This document shows positions 18,060 to 29,700 of a stretch of 64,000 nt of DNA, one piece after another (the first letter of the stretch is position 1; every line of letters starts with the position of its first letter). This DNA is from Burkholderiales bacterium (GTDB lineage: Bacteria; Pseudomonadota; Gammaproteobacteria; Burkholderiales; Burkholderiaceae_C), in contig JACRNC010000023.1 in the NCBI GenBank assembly GCA_016219375.1, positions 62,001 to 126,000 on the forward strand, given 5' to 3'. Both the position numbers and the translations under genes were made by a program. A model generated the notes under the pieces. It searched no databases and was not told the origin of the DNA. It saw nothing but the letters and a program-made list of their open reading frames with translations.

Positions 18060-19011
18060 GGCGCTTGGCGGCAGGCGGGTGGTCTTCGGGGGGCAGGTCC
18101 GGGCCGTCGTCGGGCCCGCCTTCGCCTTCCTCGTCGGCCGGCGGCAGGGCCCAGAAGAAGCGGTCGGGGATGACGTTGCCCATGCCCGGGCGGTAGCCCG
18201 CGTCCAGGGATTGATCGAGGAAGCTCAGCGCCTCGCCCACCGCGGCATGCAGCTCATTGCCGGCGGCCAGCAGCGCAGCCAGCGCGGCAGACAGCGTGTC
18301 GCCAGCGCCCACGAAGGCCGTCTCGAAGCGCTCGAACTTCTCGCCGGTGATTGCGCCCTGCGGCGAGGCCAGCACGTTGTCGATGTGCTGGTCGGGCAAC
18401 TGGATGCCGGTCACCAGCACGCAGCGCGCGCCGGCCTCGCCGGCGGCCACGGCCAGCTCGCGGGCAGAGGGCTGGCGCTCGGATTCCCACTCCGGCAGCA
18501 GGAAGTCGGTCAGCGTCTTGTGGTTGCCCACCAGCACCTCGGTGGCCGGCAGCACCAGCTCGCGGAAGGCGTCCAGGTAGGCCGCCTGCGCGTCCTCTTC
18601 CATCCACGACAGGTTGGGCAGATACGCCACCAGCGGCACCTCGGTGTAGTCCGAGAGGATCTCGGCCACGGCGCTGATGCCTTCGGCGCTGCCCAGGAAG
18701 CCGACCTTCCAGGCGGAGATGGTCACGTCCTCCAGGATGCTGCGCGCCTGCTCCACGATGGCGTCGGGGTCGATCTCGTGCATGTCGAACACTTCGGCCG
18801 TGTCGCGCATCACGATGGACGTGACCACCGGCAGCGGGTGCGAGCCCATCGCCGCGATCGTGGCCACGTCGGCAGCCAGGCCGGCGGCGCCGGTGGGCTC
18901 GCTGGCATTGAAGCTCATCACGCACGGCGGCGCGGGCGGCTCCTCGCCGAGGGCGTCTTGCGGCAGATCGGCCTGCGCGCCGGGCGGGGGAGGGGAGTGG
19001 GGTGCGGTCAT
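18049..19011 (-). CDS. ThiD/PdxK-like kinase of the ribokinase superfamily
   Basis: A 320-residue kinase usually annotated as hydroxymethylpyrimidine/phosphomethylpyrimidine kinase in betaproteobacteria. The substrate loop is [18 protein letters not shown] where typical ThiD has IAGSDPSGGAG. The ATP-end motif is [23 protein letters not shown] with the general-base Asp of ribokinases and pyridoxal kinases, not the GTGCT common in ThiD. A 30-residue Pro/Ala start and a 35-residue acidic, His-ended tail flank the domain. Either thiamin or vitamin B6 salvage is possible. It is divergent from rubredoxin and overlaps hemL by 11 bases. Confidence 0.75.
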   Translation of the reverse strand: MTAPHSPPPPGAQADLPQDALGEEPPAPPCVMSFNASEPTGAAGLAADVATIAAMGSHPLPVVTSIVMRDTAEVFDMHEIDPDAIVEQARSILEDVTISAWKVGFLGSAEGISAVAEILSDYTEVPLVAYLPNLSWMEEDAQAAYLDAFRELVLPATEVLVGNHKTLTDFLLPEWESERQPSARELAVAAGEAGARCVLVTGIQLPDQHIDNVLASPQGAITGEKFERFETAFVGAGDTLSAALAALLAAGNELHAAVGEALSFLDQSLDAGYRPGMGNVIPDRFFWALPPADEEGEGGPDDGPDLPPEDHPPAAKRHVH

Positions 19012-19354
19012 CGCGTCAGAGGCGGCGACGCCGGCGCACGGCCGGCGTCAGGGGGAAGGGGCAGGCCGGCCGACGCGTGGGCAGGTGCCAGGCGAAGCGG
19101 GCGGCGGCGGAGGGCTGCAGATCAGCCTGCTGCTGACCGGGGCTGCACAGGCCGCGACCCGCGGCGGCGGCATTCGGCTGCACACGGGCCGGGCAGCGCC
19201 TGCAGTGTCGCTGCAGTGTCGGCAAGGCCGGGGTGGACAAGCACGGCCGGGTGGTTTTTGGTCTGTGCTTTTGTTCCCACAAACCCTCGTTTTTCCCCGG
19301 TGAGCGCTCGCTACAATCGCCCACCATTGTAGTCAAGCGCCCCCCTGGAAGAAC
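19012..19354. other. divergent regulatory gap between the ThiD-like and rubredoxin genes
   Basis: No gene is evident in these 343 bases. It holds two directly repeated TGCAGTGTCG words (19201-19210 and 19212-19221), an AT-richer patch (about 19255-19300) and the rubredoxin -10 candidate. The promoter for the ThiD-like/hemL pair must also be here. Confidence 0.4.
19312..19317 (+). promoter_or_regulatory. -10 box of the rubredoxin/pil operon
   Basis: TACAAT lies 37 bases before the rubredoxin GTG, at the end of the AT-richer patch of the gap. A poor -35 (GTTTTT) sits 17 bases upstream. The start would leave an ordinary leader containing GGAAG before the GTG. Confidence 0.45.
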
Positions 19355-19528
19355 GTGACTGACGCCAAGACGTACATGTGCCTCATCTGCGGATGGATCT
19401 ACGACGAAGCCGCCGGCTCGCCTGAAGATGGCATCCCCCCTGGCACCCGCTGGGCCGATGTCCCGATGAACTGGGTCTGTCCTGAATGCGGCGCCCGCAA
19501 GGAAGATTTCGAGATGGTGCAGATCTGA
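19355..19528 (+). CDS. rubredoxin
   Basis: A 57-residue electron carrier beginning at GTG, with GGAAG five bases upstream. Two CxxC pairs bind one iron: MCLICGW (Cys 9 and 12) and VCPECGA (Cys 42 and 45). The DGIPPGTRWADVPMNW core is also typical. It contains no other domain. Rubredoxin directly before pilG is a recurrent betaproteobacterial arrangement; whether it serves the pilus genes or an alkane/oxygen-stress redox chain cannot be read from sequence. Confidence 0.95.
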   Translation: MTDAKTYMCLICGWIYDEAAGSPEDGIPPGTRWADVPMNWVCPECGARKEDFEMVQI

Positions 19529-19651
19529 GCCGCCGGGCTCAGGCTGGAGCATCTCGCCCGTATACCGGTTCTTCCTGCCCGTTCGTTTGATCCTGGCGGC
19601 GGGGTGCAGCACTGGTGCTCACCGGCCGCCGTTGCCGAGGAGCCCCAGCCC

Positions 19652-20062
19652 GTGAGCGATGCCTCTTCCGCCGACACCGGCGCCGTCAAGGTCCTGGTGA
19701 TCGACGACAGCAACACCATCCGTCGCAGCGCCGAGATCTTCCTCAAGCAGGGCGGCTACCAGGTCGTGCTGGCCGAGGACGGCTTCGATGCGCTGTCCAA
19801 GATCAGCGACCACGAGCCGGACCTCATCTTCTGCGACATCCTGATGCCGCGGCTGGACGGCTACCAGACCTGCGCCATCATCAAGCGCAACCCCCGCTTC
19901 GCCAGCGTGCCGGTGATCATGCTGTCGTCCAAGGACGGCCTGTTCGACAAGGCGCGCGGGCGCATGGTGGGCTCCGAAGACTACCTCACCAAGCCCTTCA
20001 CCAAGGAGCAGCTCCTGCAGGCGGTGCAGCAGCACCGGGATGCGCATCACCCGGCGGCCTGA
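19652..20062 (+). CDS. pilG: PilG, CheY-like response regulator of twitching motility
   Basis: A 136-residue single receiver domain. The acidic pair is in VLVIDDSNTIRR, the phospho-acceptor Asp in DLIFCDILMPRLDGYQ, and the Lys in LTKPFTKEQL. In Pseudomonas PilG is phosphorylated by ChpA and acts on pilus extension. I prefer GTG 19652 because GAGGAG lies nine bases upstream and the receiver fold starts soon after; a longer frame opens at GTG 19604 but adds residues with no family match. First gene of the chemosensory run, 123 bases after rubredoxin. Confidence 0.92.
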   Translation: MSDASSADTGAVKVLVIDDSNTIRRSAEIFLKQGGYQVVLAEDGFDALSKISDHEPDLIFCDILMPRLDGYQTCAIIKRNPRFASVPVIMLSSKDGLFDKARGRMVGSEDYLTKPFTKEQLLQAVQQHRDAHHPAA

Positions 20063-20190
20063 CCGGGCTGCGGCGGGCAGGCGGGGTGGCCGCGGCCGGG
20101 CAGTGCTTTCCCGCCTCCATTTCGGCGCGCCGCTGCCGATATCGCGATGTGGAGCCGGAGCGCCCGGCCGAGACTGATCCGAGGACACAC

Positions 20191-20556
20191 ATGGCTATCC
20201 AGAACATCCTGCTGGTGGACGATTCCAAGACCGAGCTGCACCACCTCAGCGACATCCTCACGCGCAAGGGCTACCAGGTCCGCACGGCCGAGAACGGCGA
20301 GGAGGTCATGCGCCGCCTGGCTGAGCTCAAGCCCGACCTGATCCTGATGGACGTGGTCATGCCCGGCCAGAACGGCTTCCAGCTGACCCGCGCCATCACG
20401 CGGGATCCCAATTTCGCCGACGTGCCGGTGATCATCTGCACGAGCAAGAACCAGGAGACCGACAAGGTCTGGGGCATCCGCCAGGGCGCCAAGGACTACG
20501 TCGTCAAGCCGGTCAACCCGGACGAGCTGATCGCCAAGATCCGCGCCTTCGGCTGA
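20191..20556 (+). CDS. pilH: PilH, CheY-like response regulator
   Basis: A 121-residue receiver domain, almost nothing more. The motifs are ILLVDDSKTELHHL, DLILMDVVMPGQNGFQ and YVVKPVNPDELI. In the Pseudomonas Chp system PilH opposes or drains phosphate from PilG. GAGGA lies eight bases before the ATG. It follows pilG after 128 bases and is separated from pilI by a strong hairpin. Confidence 0.93.
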   Translation: MAIQNILLVDDSKTELHHLSDILTRKGYQVRTAENGEEVMRRLAELKPDLILMDVVMPGQNGFQLTRAITRDPNFADVPVIICTSKNQETDKVWGIRQGAKDYVVKPVNPDELIAKIRAFG

Positions 20557-20589
20557 GCCGGCGTCTCACACGATCCGACACACACACAG

Positions 20590-20613
20590 CCGCCCGGCCT
20601 GACGGCCGGGCGG
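20590..20613 (+). terminator. strong hairpin between pilH and pilI
   Basis: CCGCCCGGCC-TGAC-GGCCGGGCGG is a perfect ten-pair stem with a four-base loop, 34 bases after the pilH stop. It follows an unstructured CA-repeat stretch (20577-20588). No U-run follows, so rather than full termination it may set relative expression of pilGH and pilIJL by attenuation or mRNA end protection. Confidence 0.45.
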
Positions 20614-20667
20614 ACACCACAGACGCCACCGCCGCCTTCGCCCGCAGCGAGCCAGCGACCCAAGCGC

Positions 20668-21189
20668 ATGTCCAAGAAAGAAGCCCTGAGGGAGTTGCAG
20701 AGCCGCCTGGCCGACCGGCTGCAGGTCGCGCGCGACCAGGCCAGCGCCGCCAACTGGCTGGCCGTCGAGGCCGGCGGGCGGGGCTTCCTGCTGCCGCTGG
20801 CCGAGGCGGGCGAGATCTTCACCGGCCGCGTCAGCTGCCTGCCGGTGCCGCACACCGCGCCCTGGATGCTGGGCGTGGCCAACCTGCGCGGCCATCTGCA
20901 CTCGGTGGTCGACCTGGCGGCCTTCCTGGGCATCAAGACCGGCGCGCCGGCGCGCGAGGCCAACTGTCTCGTGGCCTTCAATCCGACGCTGGAGACGAAC
21001 TGCGCGCTGCTGGTCGACCGCCTGGCCGGCCTGCGCGGGCGCGAGCAGCTGCAGCCCCGCACGGGGGACGACGCGCCGCGCCCGGCGTTCGTCGCGGGCA
21101 GCTGGACCGACGAGCAGGGGCGCGTGTGGCATGAGCTCGCGCTGGGTGCTTTGTCACGCCACGAGGCCTTCCTCGGCGTGGCCGCATGA
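20668..21189 (+). CDS. pilI: PilI, CheW-like adaptor
   Basis: A 173-residue protein with one CheW domain. An N-terminal helix ([18 protein letters not shown]) precedes the domain (about 25-165), which contains [30 protein letters not shown] and [11 protein letters not shown]. It should couple the receptor PilJ to the kinase PilL. Located directly upstream of pilJ (76-base gap), as in other pil-chp operons. Confidence 0.92.
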   Translation: MSKKEALRELQSRLADRLQVARDQASAANWLAVEAGGRGFLLPLAEAGEIFTGRVSCLPVPHTAPWMLGVANLRGHLHSVVDLAAFLGIKTGAPAREANCLVAFNPTLETNCALLVDRLAGLRGREQLQPRTGDDAPRPAFVAGSWTDEQGRVWHELALGALSRHEAFLGVAA

Positions 21190-21265
21190 GGCGCATCAAG
21201 GACAGGGGCCGCCGCAGACCGGCAGCCTTGCAAGCAGGTCAACACAGGTTGAGCAAGAGGGGTCT

Positions 21266-23557
21266 ATGAGTTTTCTGGACAAGTTCAAGGAGGCCGATGC
21301 CTCCGCCGCGGACACTACCGCGACGACCGAAGCCGACCTGGCGACCGTTGCGCGCGACACCGCCCATCCCACGACGCAGCAGAACGTGGATGCCGACTCC
21401 TCGATCATCTCGGAGGCCGCGCCCTCCGAGCTGCCCGGCGACTACCTGGACCGCCCGCGCCCGGATGCTGCCGGCGCCGACAGCGCCGAGTTCGACACCG
21501 GCCTGCCGGTCATCGGCCGCTGGAGCGCCGGCCGCCAGCAGCGGCTGCTGTTCATGCTGCTGCTGCTGGGTGCGGTGGGCCTGCTGGTCACCGGCTTCCT
21601 GACCATCCGCGCGGCCAACCAGCGCGCCGAGCAGATCGGCGCCACCGGCCGCGCGCTGACCGAGTCGCAGCGCCTGGCCAAGTCGGTGTCGCAGGCGCTC
21701 ATCGGCAGCCCGCAGGCGTTTCCTGAAGTCAAGAGCGCCACCGAGGTGCTGGCCAGCAGCACCCGCGGCCTGCAGAACGGCTCGGCCGAGCTCAACCTGG
21801 TGGCCGCCCCGCCGGCCGTGCAGGAAGCGTTGACGCCTGTTGCCGGCCTGGTGGACGCCGCCGAGCGCAATGCCAAATCGCTGCTGGCGCAGCAGAGCGT
21901 GCTGACCCGCGTGGGCAAGTCGCTGCGCGAGGTCAACCAGCAGTCCAGCGAGCTGATGGAGCTGGCCGACGCCATCTCCGCGCTCAAGGTGCAGCAGAAC
22001 GCCAGCCCGGCCGAGGTGGCCGCAGCCGGCCAGCTCATCATGCTGACCCAGCGCATCGGCAAGTCGGCCAACGAGTTCCTGACCGTGGAAGGCGTGTCCA
22101 CCGAGGCCGTGTTCCTGCTGGGCAAGGACCTGAACGCCTTCCGCGAGATCGCCCAGGGCCTGTCCGACGGCAACCCCGAGCTGCGCCTGCCCGGCACTAA
22201 GGACCCGCAGACCCGCGAGCTGGTCGAGGCCCTGCTCAAGCAGTTCGAGACCACCCGCACCGAAGCCGCCTTCATCCTGGGCAGCCTGCAGGGCCTGGTG
22301 GCCGCGCGTGATGCGCAGGCCGCCATCGTGGCCGACAGCGAGAAGCTGCGCAAAGGCCTGGAAGAAGTGCAGACCCGCCTGACCGTGGGCAGCGGCGTCA
22401 GCCCGGTGTCCATCGGCCTGATCGTGGCCTTCCTGGCGCTGTCTTCGCTGGCCGGCTTCGGCCTGATCCGCCTGTCGCTGGCCGACCAGCGCCACCGTGC
22501 CGCGGTGGCCGAGCTGCAGCGCCAGGAAGCCGAGCGCCAGCAGCGCGAGGCCAAGCGCGTCAACGACGCCAACCAGGCGGCCATTCTGCGTCTGATGAAC
22601 GAGCTGCAGACGGTGGCCGAAGGTGACCTGACGCAGCAGGCCACCGTGACCGAGGACATCACCGGCGCCATCGCCGACTCGGTGAACTACACGGTGGAAG
22701 AGCTGCGCACCCTGGTGGCCCAGGTGCAGGGCACGGTGGCCCGGGTGACCGAGACCACGCAGCAGGTGGACGCCACGTCCACCGAGCTGCTGGCCGCCTC
22801 CGACGAGCAGCTTCGCGAGATCCGCGAGACCGGCGAATCGGTGCTGCAGATGGCCGGGCGTATTAATGAGGTGTCGGCACAGGCCCTGCACTCCGCCGAG
22901 GTGGCGCGCCAGTCGCTGACGGCTGCCGAGTCCGGCCTGAAGGCCGTGCACGACGCCATCGGCGGCATGAACGCCATCCGCGACCAGATCCAGGACACCT
23001 CCAAGCGCATCAAGCGGCTGGGCGAGTCCTCGCAGGAGATCGGCGAGATCACCGAGCTGATCTCCGACATTACCGAGCAGACCAACGTGCTGGCCCTGAA
23101 CGCCGCCATCCAGGCCGCATCTGCCGGTGAAGCCGGCCGCGGCTTCTCGGTGGTGGCCGAGGAAGTGCAGCGGCTGGCCGAACGCTCGGCCGACGCCACC
23201 AAGCAGATTGCCGCGCTGGTGAAGACCATTCAGACCGACACCCAGGACGCCGTGGCCGCCATGGAGCGTTCCACCCAGGGCGTGGTCGAGGGGGCGCGGC
23301 TGTCGGACAACGCCGGTACCGCGCTGGGCGACATCGACCGCGTGTCGCGCCGTCTGGCCGAGCTGATCCAGGAGATCTCGCGCCAGGCGCTCAACGAAGC
23401 CGAGTCGGCCAACGTGGTGGTCTCCAACATCCAGCACATCTTCGCCGTGACCGAGCAGACCGGAGAGGGCACCCGCTCCACCACGCAGTTGGTGCGCGAG
23501 CTGTCCAAGACCGCAGAAGAACTCAAGCAGTCGGTCGCCCGATTCAAGATCGCCTGA
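21266..23557 (+). CDS. pilJ: PilJ, methyl-accepting chemotaxis protein of the pilus system
   Basis: A 763-residue receptor. Two transmembrane helices (about 94-114 and 380-402) bracket a mostly helical periplasmic PilJ-type sensor. A HAMP-like linker follows, then the signalling coiled coil whose tip is [20 protein letters not shown] and [18 protein letters not shown]. An acidic cytoplasmic N-terminal extension of some 90 residues precedes the first helix; the Pseudomonas protein begins close to that helix. AGAGGGG sits eight bases before ATG 21266. No pilK-type methyltransferase follows. Confidence 0.94.
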   Translation: MSFLDKFKEADASAADTTATTEADLATVARDTAHPTTQQNVDADSSIISEAAPSELPGDYLDRPRPDAAGADSAEFDTGLPVIGRWSAGRQQRLLFMLLLLGAVGLLVTGFLTIRAANQRAEQIGATGRALTESQRLAKSVSQALIGSPQAFPEVKSATEVLASSTRGLQNGSAELNLVAAPPAVQEALTPVAGLVDAAERNAKSLLAQQSVLTRVGKSLREVNQQSSELMELADAISALKVQQNASPAEVAAAGQLIMLTQRIGKSANEFLTVEGVSTEAVFLLGKDLNAFREIAQGLSDGNPELRLPGTKDPQTRELVEALLKQFETTRTEAAFILGSLQGLVAARDAQAAIVADSEKLRKGLEEVQTRLTVGSGVSPVSIGLIVAFLALSSLAGFGLIRLSLADQRHRAAVAELQRQEAERQQREAKRVNDANQAAILRLMNELQTVAEGDLTQQATVTEDITGAIADSVNYTVEELRTLVAQVQGTVARVTETTQQVDATSTELLAASDEQLREIRETGESVLQMAGRINEVSAQALHSAEVARQSLTAAESGLKAVHDAIGGMNAIRDQIQDTSKRIKRLGESSQEIGEITELISDITEQTNVLALNAAIQAASAGEAGRGFSVVAEEVQRLAERSADATKQIAALVKTIQTDTQDAVAAMERSTQGVVEGARLSDNAGTALGDIDRVSRRLAELIQEISRQALNEAESANVVVSNIQHIFAVTEQTGEGTRSTTQLVRELSKTAEELKQSVARFKIA

Positions 23558-23788
23558 TCCGTCGTGCCAGGCAGGGGCCACGCATGACCCGCACGCGCCG
23601 GCTCATGCTGCCGCTGCCGCCGGGTGCGGGAGGCGCCCTTGTCCGCTTTCTGCCCGATCCTTTGCTCCCGTCTTTGCCCGCGTGCCGGGGCCGGTCGCTG
23701 ATGCGCCGGCCGGGCGCGGGCCTGCGCAGCGGCTGAGCCGTACCTGTCGAGCTGCGTCGCCTTCGCAACCCGTCGAGAACCCATCCGG

Positions 23789-26700
23789 ATGGACACGCCT
23801 ACCTCCTCCCGCCCGACGCACGACGCCTCCTTCGACCTCAACGCCCTGGCCTGGGTGCAGGAGGAGCTGCGCAAGTCGCTCGACACGGCGCACAAGGCGC
23901 TGCGCCGCTTCCTCAAGGAAGCCGAGGCGGCGCAGACCTCCGACGTCGATGACGTCGACCCTGCCGTGCTGCGCACCGCCCGGCTGCAGGTGCACCAGGG
24001 CGTGGGCGCGCTGGAGCTGGTCGGGCTGACGGCCGGCGCCACCATGCTGCGGGCCATCGAGTCGGCCGTGCAGCGCTTCGTGGCCAAGCCGCGCAAGCTG
24101 GATGCGGCCGCGGTGGAGGCGATCGAGCATGCGTCCTTTGCGCTGCAGGACTACATCGCCCGCCTGCTGGCCGGCAAGCCGGTGCCGCCGGTTGCGCTGT
24201 TCCCGCAGTACGCGGCCGTGCAGGGCCTGGCCGGCGGCGAGCGTGCCCACCCAGCCGACCGTTGGGAGCACGACTGGCAGTGGCGCGACTGGAGCGACGC
24301 CGAGGACGCGGGCGGCCTGGACGGCGCCACTGATGCGCTGAGCCCCGATGGCGAGGCGCTCAACCGCTTCGAGTCCGAGCTGCTGGCCTGGATGCGCCGC
24401 GGCGCGCCGGCCCACGCCCAGGCCCTGGCCACGCTGTGCGACGGCCTGGCCCGCGGCGCCGGTGCGCTGCAGCAGCGCACCCTGTGGCGGCTGGCGGCGG
24501 CCTTCTTCGACGGCGTGGCCGGCGGCGTGCTGCCGGCGGACGTGCATGCCAAGCGCATGGGCTCGCAGCTGCTGGGCCAGCTGCGCGCGCACAGCCGCGG
24601 CCAGCCCGAGCCGGCCCAGCGCCTGGCGCAGGAACTGCTGTTCCATTGCGCCCAGGCCGGTGAGGCCGCGCAGGCCCTGCCGCGGCTGCGTGCCGTGCGC
24701 GACGCCCACGGCCTGGCCGAGCACGTGCCGGTGGACTACGCCGCCACGCGCCTGGGTCGCTTCGACCCGGCCTGGATCGCGCAGGCCAGGAAGCGCGTGG
24801 CCGCGCTCAAGGACGCCTGGTCGGCCGTGGCCGGCGGCGAGATGGTTCGCCTGCCCGGCCTGGGCGAGCAGTTCAGCCTGGTCGGTGACTCGATCAAGCG
24901 CCTGCTGCCCAATGGCGAGCGCCTGGCCGATGCGCTGCAGGCCGCCGGCGCGCGCGCCATGCAGGCCCAGGCCGCGCCGCAGCCGGCGCTGGCGATGGAG
25001 GTGGCCACGGCGGTGCTCTATCTGGAAGCCACGCTGGAAGACGGCGAGCTCGACCACCCCGGGCAGGCCCAGCGCGTGCTGCGCCTGGCCGAGCGCATCG
25101 AGCGCGTGGGCATCGGCGCCGAGCCCGAGCCGCTGGATGCGTGGATGGAGGAGCTCTACCGCCGCGTCTCCGACCGCCAGACGATGGGCAGCGTGGTGCA
25201 CGAGCTGCGCGCCAACCTGTCGGCTGCCGAAAAGCAGATCGACCAGTACTTCCGCGACACCACCCAGGCCGAGCTGCTGGTGCCGGTGCCCGGGCCGCTG
25301 AAGGCCATGCGCGGCGTGTTCTCGGTGCTGGGCCTGGGCCAGGCCTCGCAGACCGTGCTGCGCATGTGCGAGGACATCGACCAGCTCACCGCCGGCGCCG
25401 ACCCGCACGAGGCGGCCACGGCCGGCGTCTTCGACCGGCTGGCCACCAACCTGGGCGCGCTCGGCTTCCTGACCGACATGCTGGGCGTGCAGCCGCAGCT
25501 GGCCAAGACGCTGTTCAGCTTCGATGCCGCCAGCGGCACGCTGCAGTCCTCGGTGCTCGGCCGCCGCGCCGCGCCGCTGGCCGCTGCGACCGCCTCACCC
25601 GTCGCTGCCCCTGAGCAGGCCGCCGGCCTCATCGAGCAGGCGCAGTCGGTGGCCCAGGCGGCGCTGGACGAGCAGCCGCTGGCCGACCTGCAGCTCAGCC
25701 TGGACGCGCTGTCGCAGGACGCCCGCGTAGCCGCCGAGCCCGCGCTGGCCGCGAGCATCGAGCAGGCCCAGGCGGCGGTCGAGCAGGCCGGCCAGGCCGG
25801 TGCCGGCCCGCAGACCGAGTCGCTGGCGCGCGAGCAGGTCGCGCAGGCGATGGTTGATTTCGTCAACAGCGTCTCCGAGCCGATGGGCCTGGACCCGCTG
25901 GACCTCCCCACCCGCCCCGGGGCGCTGGACGCCGCCGGCCCCACCACCCAGCCCTCACCGCTGATGCCCGTGCCCGCGGCCACCGTGGTGGACACCGGCC
26001 TCGAAGAAGACGACGAGATGCGCGCCATCTTCATCGAGGAGGCGCGCGAGGTCATCGGCAACGCCCGCGAGGCGCTGGCCGCGCTGACGGCCGAGCCGGG
26101 CAACGTGGAGCAGCTCACCACCGTGCGCCGCGCCTTCCACACGCTCAAGGGCAGCTCGCGCATGGTCGGGCTGACGGAGTACGGCGAGGCGGGCTGGGCC
26201 TGCGAGCAGCTCTACAACGCCTGGCTCGCCTCGCAACAGCCCGCCAGCGACGACCTGCGCGCCTTCACCGGCCAGGCCCTGGACCTGCTGGCCGACTGGA
26301 TCGACGAGATCGAGGCCCACACGGCCGACCATCGCCAGCGCGAGCCGCTGTGCCGCGCCGCCGACACGCTGCGCAACGAAGGCCGGCTGCTGCCGCTGGA
26401 CACCGCGCCGGGGGCCGCCGTTGAGCAGCAGGCCCCGGCTGCGCTGCCCTCGGCCGACGTCACCGCCCAGGTGCTTCAGCCCGATGCCGCCGCGGCCCTG
26501 CCGGTGGTGGAAGACGAGCTGCCCCAGGCAGACACGCCGAGCTCTTCTGCGCCCGCTGCATCTGCTGCCGAGGACACCGCCCAGCGCGTCGAGGCCCTGC
26601 TGGCCGACGTGTCGCTGGATCTGGATGCGCCCGAGCCTGCGCCCGGCCCGGTTGCCGAAGTGCCGCCGGTGTTCGCCGACACCGTGGTCGAGGACGGCCA

Positions 26701-29700
26701 GGCCGCCACGCCCTCTACCCCATCCGCGCCGGCTGCCCAGGCTGCCGAGCCCGCCGCGCCGGCTGCCGACCTGTCCTTCACGCTGGATCTGTCCGCGCTC
26801 GACGAAGCCGGCACGCCCGCCGCGCCCGCGCCGCAGCCGCTGCCAACGCCGGACGCTACGCCGCTGGTCGGCGAGCTGCGTCTGGACGGCGAGACGCCGC
26901 AAGCGCAGCCCGATGAGGCGCAGGCCGGCGATGGCCTGCTGCTGGCCGACGAGCTGGTGGAGCTGACCGTGCCGGCGGCCGAGGCGCCCGGCCAGGCCGG
27001 GGCAGAGGCAGCGCCCAGCGCGCCCGGCGTGACGGACGGCATGACGGACGGCGATGGGGCCTCGCAGGCCGCGCCACCTGCCGGCGAGGCCTTCTCGCTC
27101 GACTTCGACATCGGCCCGCCGGCAGGCGAGCCCGGTCAGGGCGACACCGTCCCCGGCCTGCTCTCCACCGAGCTGGTCGATGAGCCGGCCGATGAGCCGG
27201 CAGACGTACCCGCGGAGCTGCCCACGGCCGAGTCCACCGAGCTGCCGGTGTCCGACGATGAGGTGCCGCACCTGCGCGTCATCGAAGGCGGCACGCCGGA
27301 CGCGCAGGCCGGCAGCGATGCAGCGCCGGCCGCGGACGGTGCGGCGCCCGACGACGAGCAGCCGGTGAACTACGGCACCGCGCCCGAGGCCGCCAACGAC
27401 GCTGCCGGCGATCCGGCCGGCGAGCAGGTCAAGGTGATCGGCCCGCTGCGCATCGGCATCCCGCTCTTCAACATCTACCTCAACGAGGCCGACGAGCTCT
27501 CGCGCCGCCTGGTCACCGAGCTGGCCGAGTGGTCGCTGGAGCTCGACCGCCCGGTGGGCGACGCTGCGGTGGCCCTGGCCCATTCGCTGGGCGGCAGCTC
27601 GGCCACGGTCGGCTTCCAGGATCTGTCGCAGTTGGCGCGCCAGCTGGAGCACGTGCTCGCCCGCAGCCATGCGCTGGGCAGCGGCACGCCGGAGGACGCG
27701 CAGATCTTTGCCGACACCGCCGAGGAGATCCGCCGACTGCTGCATCAGTTCGCCGCGGGCTTCCTCAAGGCACCGTCGCATGCGCTGCTGGAGCGGCTGT
27801 CCGCACTGGAGCGCGAGCTGGCCACGCGGCTGGACGAGCAGAGCCACGGGCTGGCCTCCTCGCGTCCGGGCGAGCTGGATGTGGCCGACGATCTGCTGCC
27901 GGTGGCCGAAGTGGCGGCGGACGATGCCGCCGTCGAGCCGCAGGCTGCCGGGCTGATCGAGGCCGCCGGGTCGGCTGAGGACTCCGCGCTGCCTGAGGCC
28001 GGCGACGCGGCGTTTGCCGAGCCGGTCGATGCCGCAATGGAGCAGGCAGCGGCCGCCGCGGACGCCGCCTTCGCCGCCGACACCGCTCCGGCTCCGCTGC
28101 AGCCGGCTGCGTCGCTGGCCGGCTTGGGCCAAGCCGAGTTCAAGCCGCTGGCGCCGCGCGCCGACGCCGGCCCTGCCGTCTCCCTCAGCGCGCAGGCGGC
28201 CGTGCCGCAGTGGGCGGGCGACGACGACATCGACGCCGTCGATGCGGTGGACGCCGACCTCTTCCCCATCTTCGAGGAAGAGGCCGAGGAGCTGCTGCCC
28301 GCGCTGTCCGGCCAGATGCGCGACTGGCTGCGCCGCCCGGCCGACCCCGCCGGCGCCACCGCCTGCATGCGCACGCTGCACACGCTCAAGGGCGGCGCCC
28401 GCCTGGCCGGTGCCATGCGCCTGGGCGAGCTGGCCCACCGCATGGAGTCCGCCATCGAAGGCCTGCTGGCCCGCGGCGACATCCAGGCCGCCGACGTGGA
28501 AGGCCTGCAGTCGCGCGCCGACGGCCTGACCGAGCTGTTCGAGGCCCTGCGCAGCCGCGATGCCCAGGCCTATGCCCAGGCCTCGGCCGAGGTGCAGGCC
28601 GCCGCGCCGGCCGAACAACCCGCGGAGCTGCTGCAGGCGCCGGCCGTGCCGCAGCTCGAAGACGGCGCGCTGCCCGCGACGGCAAGCTCCGCCTATCCGG
28701 ATCTGGCGGATCTGGCCAATGTGGCCGACCTGGCCGATCAGGGCGGCTCAGCCGAGGCGTCCACCGGGCCGGCCGCTGCCTCTGCCGATCAGGCCGGGGC
28801 CGAAGAGCCTGCCGCCGCCGCTGCGTCGGCCCAGCCAGCCGAGATCGACTGGTCGCGCTTTGCCGCTGCGTCGCCGGCACAAGCCCGCGCCGCAGCGGTG
28901 CGCGCGCCGGCCGGCACGTCTCAAGGCGCGGTGCGCGTGCGCGCGCAGTTGCTCGACCGCCTGGTCAACCATGCCGGCGAGGTCTCCATCACCCGCTCGC
29001 GCCTGGCCACCGAGGTCGGGCAGATCAAGGGCTCGCTGGGCGACCTGGCCGACAACCTGGACCGCCTGCGCCAGCAGCTGCGCGACATCGAGCTGCAGGC
29101 CGAGACGCAGATGAGCACGCGCATGGAGGCCGCCCGCGCCGCCGCGCAGAACTTCGACCCGCTGGAGTTCGACCGCTACACGCGCTTCCAGGAGCTCACC
29201 CGCATGATGGCCGAGTCGGTCAACGACGTGGCCACCGTGCAGCGCAGCCTGCAGCGCACGCTGGACACGGCCGAGGACCAGCTGGCCGTGCAGGCGCGCC
29301 TGACTCGCGACCTGCAGGACGACCTGCTGCGCACGCGCATGGTGGAGTTCGAGGGCCTGTCCGATCGCCTCTACCGTGTCGTGCGCCAGGCCGCCAAGGA
29401 GACCGGCAAGCAGGTCCGCCTGGACCTGGTGGGCGGCAACATCGAAGTCGACCGCGGCGTGCTCGACCGCATGACGCCGGCCTTCGAGCACCTGCTGCGC
29501 AACTGCGTCACGCACGGCATCGAGCCCACGGAGCGTCGCCTGGCCGCCGGCAAGGACGCCGCCGGCCTGATCACCGTGTCGCTGCACCAGGAGGGCAATG
29601 AAGTCGGCGTGGAGTTCCGCGACGACGGCGCCGGGCTGGATCTGCCGCGCATCCGCGACAAGGCGCTGCGCATGGGCCTGCTCGCGCCCGACGCGCAGCC

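Noticed and set aside
19604-19651. Earlier GTG start for pilG
   Set aside because: The added residues have no receiver-domain match, and GTG 19652 has a GAGGAG at proper distance.
23584-23736. A 50-residue ATG frame between pilJ and pilL
   Set aside because: Pro/Arg/Leu-rich, no ribosome-binding site, no similarity that I recognise, and it fits random expectation.
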